From: Zunongwangia mangrovi | GTDB lineage: Bacteria; Bacteroidota; Bacteroidia; Flavobacteriales; Flavobacteriaceae | Assembly (NCBI RefSeq): GCF_900112105.1 | Contig: NZ_FOKV01000002.1 | Coordinates: forward strand, 1 to 64,000 | Length of the DNA stretch: 64,000 nucleotides | Direction: 5' to 3' | In this document: one piece after another, positions 61,576-64,000 of the stretch | How the letters are laid out: every line of letters starts with the position of its first letter | How positions within the stretch are numbered: position 1 is the stretch's first letter | Program-made: the position numbers and the translations under genes | The notes under the pieces: generated by a model | Database searches by the model: none | What the model saw: the letters and a program-made list of their open reading frames with translations, nothing else | Told to the model about the DNA's origin: nothing

Positions 61576-62322
61576 ATGAATATTGAAGGAAAAACAGTGA
61601 TCATTACCGGAGCTTCTAGTGGAATAGGAGAGGCCACCGCTAAAAAATTAGCAAAAGAAGGTGCCAATGTGGTGATCTCTGCTCGAAGAGAAGAGCGATT
61701 AAAATCACTAAAAGAAGATATCGAAAAAGATGGCGGTAAAGCCCATGTGGTAATCGCTGATGTGACCAAGAAAGAAGATTTTGAAAAGATCGTAAGCGAA
61801 ACCAAAAGTGAATTTGGAAGCATCGACGCTTTAGTGAACAATGCCGGATTAATGCCACTTTCTTATGTGAAAAACCTACATACAGACGAGTGGAATACTA
61901 TGGTAGATGTTAATATTAAGGGAGTTTTAAACGGAGTTGCTGCGGTTTTACCAACTATGAAAGAGCAAAAATCTGGTCATATAATTAATATTTCTTCTTC
62001 TGCAGGAAATAAGATCTATCCAGGAGGAGCGGTTTACTGTGCGACCAAAGCAGCAGTAAAAATGTTTACTGAAGGTTTAAGAATGGAGCTTGCACCAAAC
62101 TTTGGAATAAAAGCTACTTCTATCGAACCAGGAGCGGTGGCTACAGAGCTTACCGATACGATCACCGATGAAGAAATTAAAGAAGGTTTTGTATCGAGTT
62201 TAGAAGACTTGACTCCGCTTGAATCTGAAGATATAGCTGAAGCGATTTATTATGCACTTTCACAACCAGGAAGAGCAAATATCAACGAAGTTTACGTGAT
62301 GCCAACTTCACAGGAACAATAA
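61576..62322 (+). CDS. short-chain dehydrogenase/reductase
   Basis: From ATG 61576 the 248-residue classical SDR starts MNIEGKTVIITGASSGIGEATAKKL (NAD(P)-binding). It has LVNNAGLMPLS, catalytic INISSSAGN and YCATKAAVKMF (Tyr-x-x-x-Lys) and a C-terminal TPLESEDIAEAIYYALSQP. It resembles the YdfG-type 3-hydroxy acid or aldehyde reductases, cytoplasmic and substrate-flexible. A longer start at 61540 has no support. It follows the ArsR-ArsO pair by 155 nt and is probably separate from it. Confidence 0.9.
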   Translation: MNIEGKTVIITGASSGIGEATAKKLAKEGANVVISARREERLKSLKEDIEKDGGKAHVVIADVTKKEDFEKIVSETKSEFGSIDALVNNAGLMPLSYVKNLHTDEWNTMVDVNIKGVLNGVAAVLPTMKEQKSGHIINISSSAGNKIYPGGAVYCATKAAVKMFTEGLRMELAPNFGIKATSIEPGAVATELTDTITDEEIKEGFVSSLEDLTPLESEDIAEAIYYALSQPGRANINEVYVMPTSQEQ

Positions 62323-62344
62323 AGACTTGTGTTGTAATTGTATA

Positions 62345-62374
62345 AAAAAGCCTCCTTTTTTTTGGAGGCTTTTT
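62345..62374. terminator. bidirectional intrinsic terminator
   Basis: AAAAGCCTCC (62346-62355) pairs with GGAGGCTTTT (62364-62373). A and T tracts lie on both sides, closing the SDR gene and the convergent oxidoreductase gene. Confidence 0.88.
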
Positions 62375-62393
62375 AATTTGAAATGGGTTTCTT

Positions 62394-63389
62394 TTAGACT
62401 TCAACTAACATTTTACCGGTGTTTTTACCCTCAAATATTTCAATAAAAGCTTTTGGAACATTTTCGAATCCTTCACGTCTCGTTTCATCGAATTTTAGTT
62501 TATCATCTGCCAGCCAGCTTCCTAATTGTTTAATAGCGCCCTGAAATTCATCTACATGATCTCTAACAATAAAACCCTGCATCAAAGCACGTTTTTTCAC
62601 CATGATTCCTTCTAAACGCATTCCGGTAGGAACTTCTTCTTTATTATAAATCGAAATTGCTCCGCAGTTAATGATTCTTGCAAAATCATTAATATTCTGC
62701 ATCGCCGAATCTAAGATTTCGCCTCCAACATTATCAAAATAAACATCTACACCATCTGGACATTTTTCTGAAATAGCTTTGGTCATATCCTCTGTAGTTT
62801 TATAATTGATACCGGCATCAAATCCAAAATCATCTTTAATGTGCGCTATTTTTTCATCGGTTCCCGCAATTCCCACTACACGACAACCTTTAATTTTCCC
62901 TATCTGCCCAACAATACTTCCTACAGCACCGGCAGCACCAGAAACTAAAAGCGTTTCACCTTCTTTTAATTTACCGATATTCTCTAATGCTAAATATGCG
63001 GTTAGTCCTGTTAAGCCTAAAACTCCGAGATACGCTGAAAGTGGTACATTTTTATTTGTGATCTTATTTAAACCTTCCCCGGTATGTTTTTGAAATTGTT
63101 TCCAATCTAGCATTCCGCTTACATGGTCTCCCTGCTGAAAATCGTTATTTTTCGATTCAATTATTTCAGCAACAACCATAGAAGACAACGGTTCATCTAA
63201 CTTAAACGGTGGTATATACGAGTCTTCATCTCTCATTCTCCCGCGCAAATAGGGATCTACAGAAATATATTTAGATTTCAGAAGAATTTCTCCATCGTTT
63301 AACTCTGGTTTTTCCTCTGTTTTAAATTCAAAATTATTTTCTTCAGGTTTTCCTGAAGGGCGTTCTTTTAATGTGATTACCTTATTCAT
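62394..63389 (-). CDS. curA: NADP-dependent medium-chain reductase, CurA/LTB4DH-like
   Basis: The 331-residue zinc-free MDR enzyme has SKYISVDPYLRGRMRDEDSY, GLTGLTAYLALENIGKLKEGETLLVSGAAGAVGSIVGQIGKIKGCRVVGIAGTDEK (NADP-binding) and VDVYFDNVGGEILD. The DPYLRGRM and VYFDNVGG motifs are those of the curcumin reductase/leukotriene B4 dehydrogenase branch, which reduces the C=C bond of alpha,beta-unsaturated carbonyls. It probably detoxifies reactive enones. It is a single unit, divergent from the FUSC-like gene and closed by the terminator shared with the SDR. Confidence 0.92.
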   Translation of the reverse strand: MNKVITLKERPSGKPEENNFEFKTEEKPELNDGEILLKSKYISVDPYLRGRMRDEDSYIPPFKLDEPLSSMVVAEIIESKNNDFQQGDHVSGMLDWKQFQKHTGEGLNKITNKNVPLSAYLGVLGLTGLTAYLALENIGKLKEGETLLVSGAAGAVGSIVGQIGKIKGCRVVGIAGTDEKIAHIKDDFGFDAGINYKTTEDMTKAISEKCPDGVDVYFDNVGGEILDSAMQNINDFARIINCGAISIYNKEEVPTGMRLEGIMVKKRALMQGFIVRDHVDEFQGAIKQLGSWLADDKLKFDETRREGFENVPKAFIEIFEGKNTGKMLVEV

Positions 63390-63548
63390 AATATCATTTT
63401 TTATGAAATTAATTCAATCTAAAATCAACACCAAAATGCCCATCATAATTTATCCTTAATTGATATTTTATTTAAAGTTTTTCAGTATTTAAACTATCAG
63501 AAGTAAATGAGTTTAGCTTCTAATTAACATTTACAAAACTTAATTTAA

Positions 63549-63556
63549 TAACTTTG
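63549..63556 (+). promoter_or_regulatory. candidate -7 element for the FUSC-like gene
   Basis: TAACTTTG matches TAnnTTTG and lies 30 nt before the TTG start at 63587. No clear TTG at the -33 distance. Confidence 0.45.
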
Positions 63557-63586
63557 CATAAGGGCAAACTCTATATAAAAATCGCA

Positions 63587-64000
63587 TTGGTAAAACAACT
63601 TTCTGAGTATTGGTATTCGATCACAAAATTCTTACGTAGTACAGATTTTACAAAGGCTTTGATCTTAACTATTAGCATAGGATCGGCGATAGGAATTTTT
63701 AATGCTCTTGGTTTTTCTAATATTGGTGTGCCACTTGCCGTTGGTTGTCTTCTTACCGCACCTAGTGATACTATTGGCACTTTAAAACATAAGATTGTGG
63801 GAGTTATTACCGCTGCATTTTTAGCCGGTTTCACATCTATGGTCATTGGTTACGCCTCAACAAACATCTACGTAACCATTCCTGTTGTAGGAATTATGGT
63901 TTTTGCTATTTCGTATCTCGCTGTTTATGGTTTTAGAGCTTCGATGGTGGCTTTTGCCGGTTTAATGGCGGTTGTAATTAGTTTTGCAAATGTAGATACC
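63587..64000 (+). CDS. FUSC-family membrane protein, N-terminal part (cut by window edge)
   Basis: An open frame of 138 codons runs to the window edge from a TTG at 63587 (VKQLSEYWYSITKFLRSTDFTKALILTISIGSAIGIF). It contains a run of close membrane helices (ALILTISIGSAIGIFNAL, VPLAVGCLLTAP, IVGVITAAFLAGFTSMVIG, IPVVGIMVFAISYLAVYGF, MVAFAGLMAVVISFA). This resembles the N-terminal membrane half of FUSC/YccS-type transporters. The start is uncertain because no ATG is available near it. The cytoplasmic half expected for the family lies beyond the window. Confidence 0.7.
   Translation, partial: MVKQLSEYWYSITKFLRSTDFTKALILTISIGSAIGIFNALGFSNIGVPLAVGCLLTAPSDTIGTLKHKIVGVITAAFLAGFTSMVIGYASTNIYVTIPVVGIMVFAISYLAVYGFRASMVAFAGLMAVVISFANVDT

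Noticed and set aside
63571-63846. Minus-strand open frame of 91 codons at the right edge
   Set aside because: It is a shadow of the plus-strand FUSC-like membrane protein, which has the consistent helix pattern.
1-64000. CRISPR arrays, tRNA and rRNA genes, prophage modules
   Set aside because: No evenly spaced short repeats, cloverleaf-like sequences or phage structural genes were found on reading.

Overview
The window looks like the chromosome of a marine-type member of the Bacteroidota, most likely Flavobacteriaceae. The evidence is AT-rich coding DNA, many short -7 elements of the Bacteroidota form TAnnTTTG, families typical of that group (DUF1206, DUF2200, GcvT, ClpC, GluR0-like channel, SRRDFIK-type Tat signal), and little use of Shine-Dalgarno spacing. 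I cannot fix the genus. No rRNA, tRNA or CRISPR array was seen.

Positions 1-3618 are the accessory part and the most interesting region. An IS3-family element (1-299) sits inside the third unit of a cassette array. Two imperfect-palindrome sites (324-453 and 1686-1817) behave like integron attC sites: the R'' box of each cassette is the reverse complement of the start of its own cassette, not of its neighbour. The units are a ParE/RelE-type toxin-antitoxin pair (1692-2366) and a secreted or outer-membrane protein of unknown function (330-1691). They abut the 3' end of a tyrosine recombinase (2404-3618) with integron-like C-terminal motifs but without the insertion that marks IntI proteins. 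This is read as a non-canonical integron with the integrase in the same direction as its cassettes.

3859-16600: a secreted M20 amidohydrolase preceded by a Crp/Fnr-type regulator that lacks a normal start codon, with a palindromic operator candidate between them; penicillin-binding protein 1A; a GGCT-like protein; an SdiA-regulated-type protein plus a VTT/DedA membrane protein; an M19 dipeptidase; a tight three-gene cluster (RLAN/RimK ATP-grasp, GCS2-like ligase, N-formylglutamate amidohydrolase-like) that probably makes or edits a small peptide-like metabolite; and OsmC.

16700-35100: FKBP isomerase, a Tat-exported Gfo/Idh/MocA oxidoreductase, a 3D-domain lipoprotein, a GluR0-like ligand-gated potassium channel, aspartate kinase with a divergent ACT-like partner, a glycosyltransferase, a Gre-type factor with gluconate kinase and permease, YebC, pterin dehydratase, an SDR, GcvT, the Nnr metabolite-repair enzyme and HutH.

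35100-64000: core genes (clpC, gyrA with a TPR gene, thiolase, a PgpH-like HD phosphodiesterase), a SatD-DUF3307 pair, succinate-semialdehyde dehydrogenase with DUF72 and Nudix genes, a run of two MscS channels around an exo/endonuclease-phosphatase, galE, a small YqaE/Pmp3 gene, several membrane proteins, an ArsR-ArsO-like pair between two SDR genes, a CurA-like oxidoreductase, and the start of a FUSC-family membrane protein cut by the window edge. Strong intrinsic terminators mark most transcription-unit boundaries.
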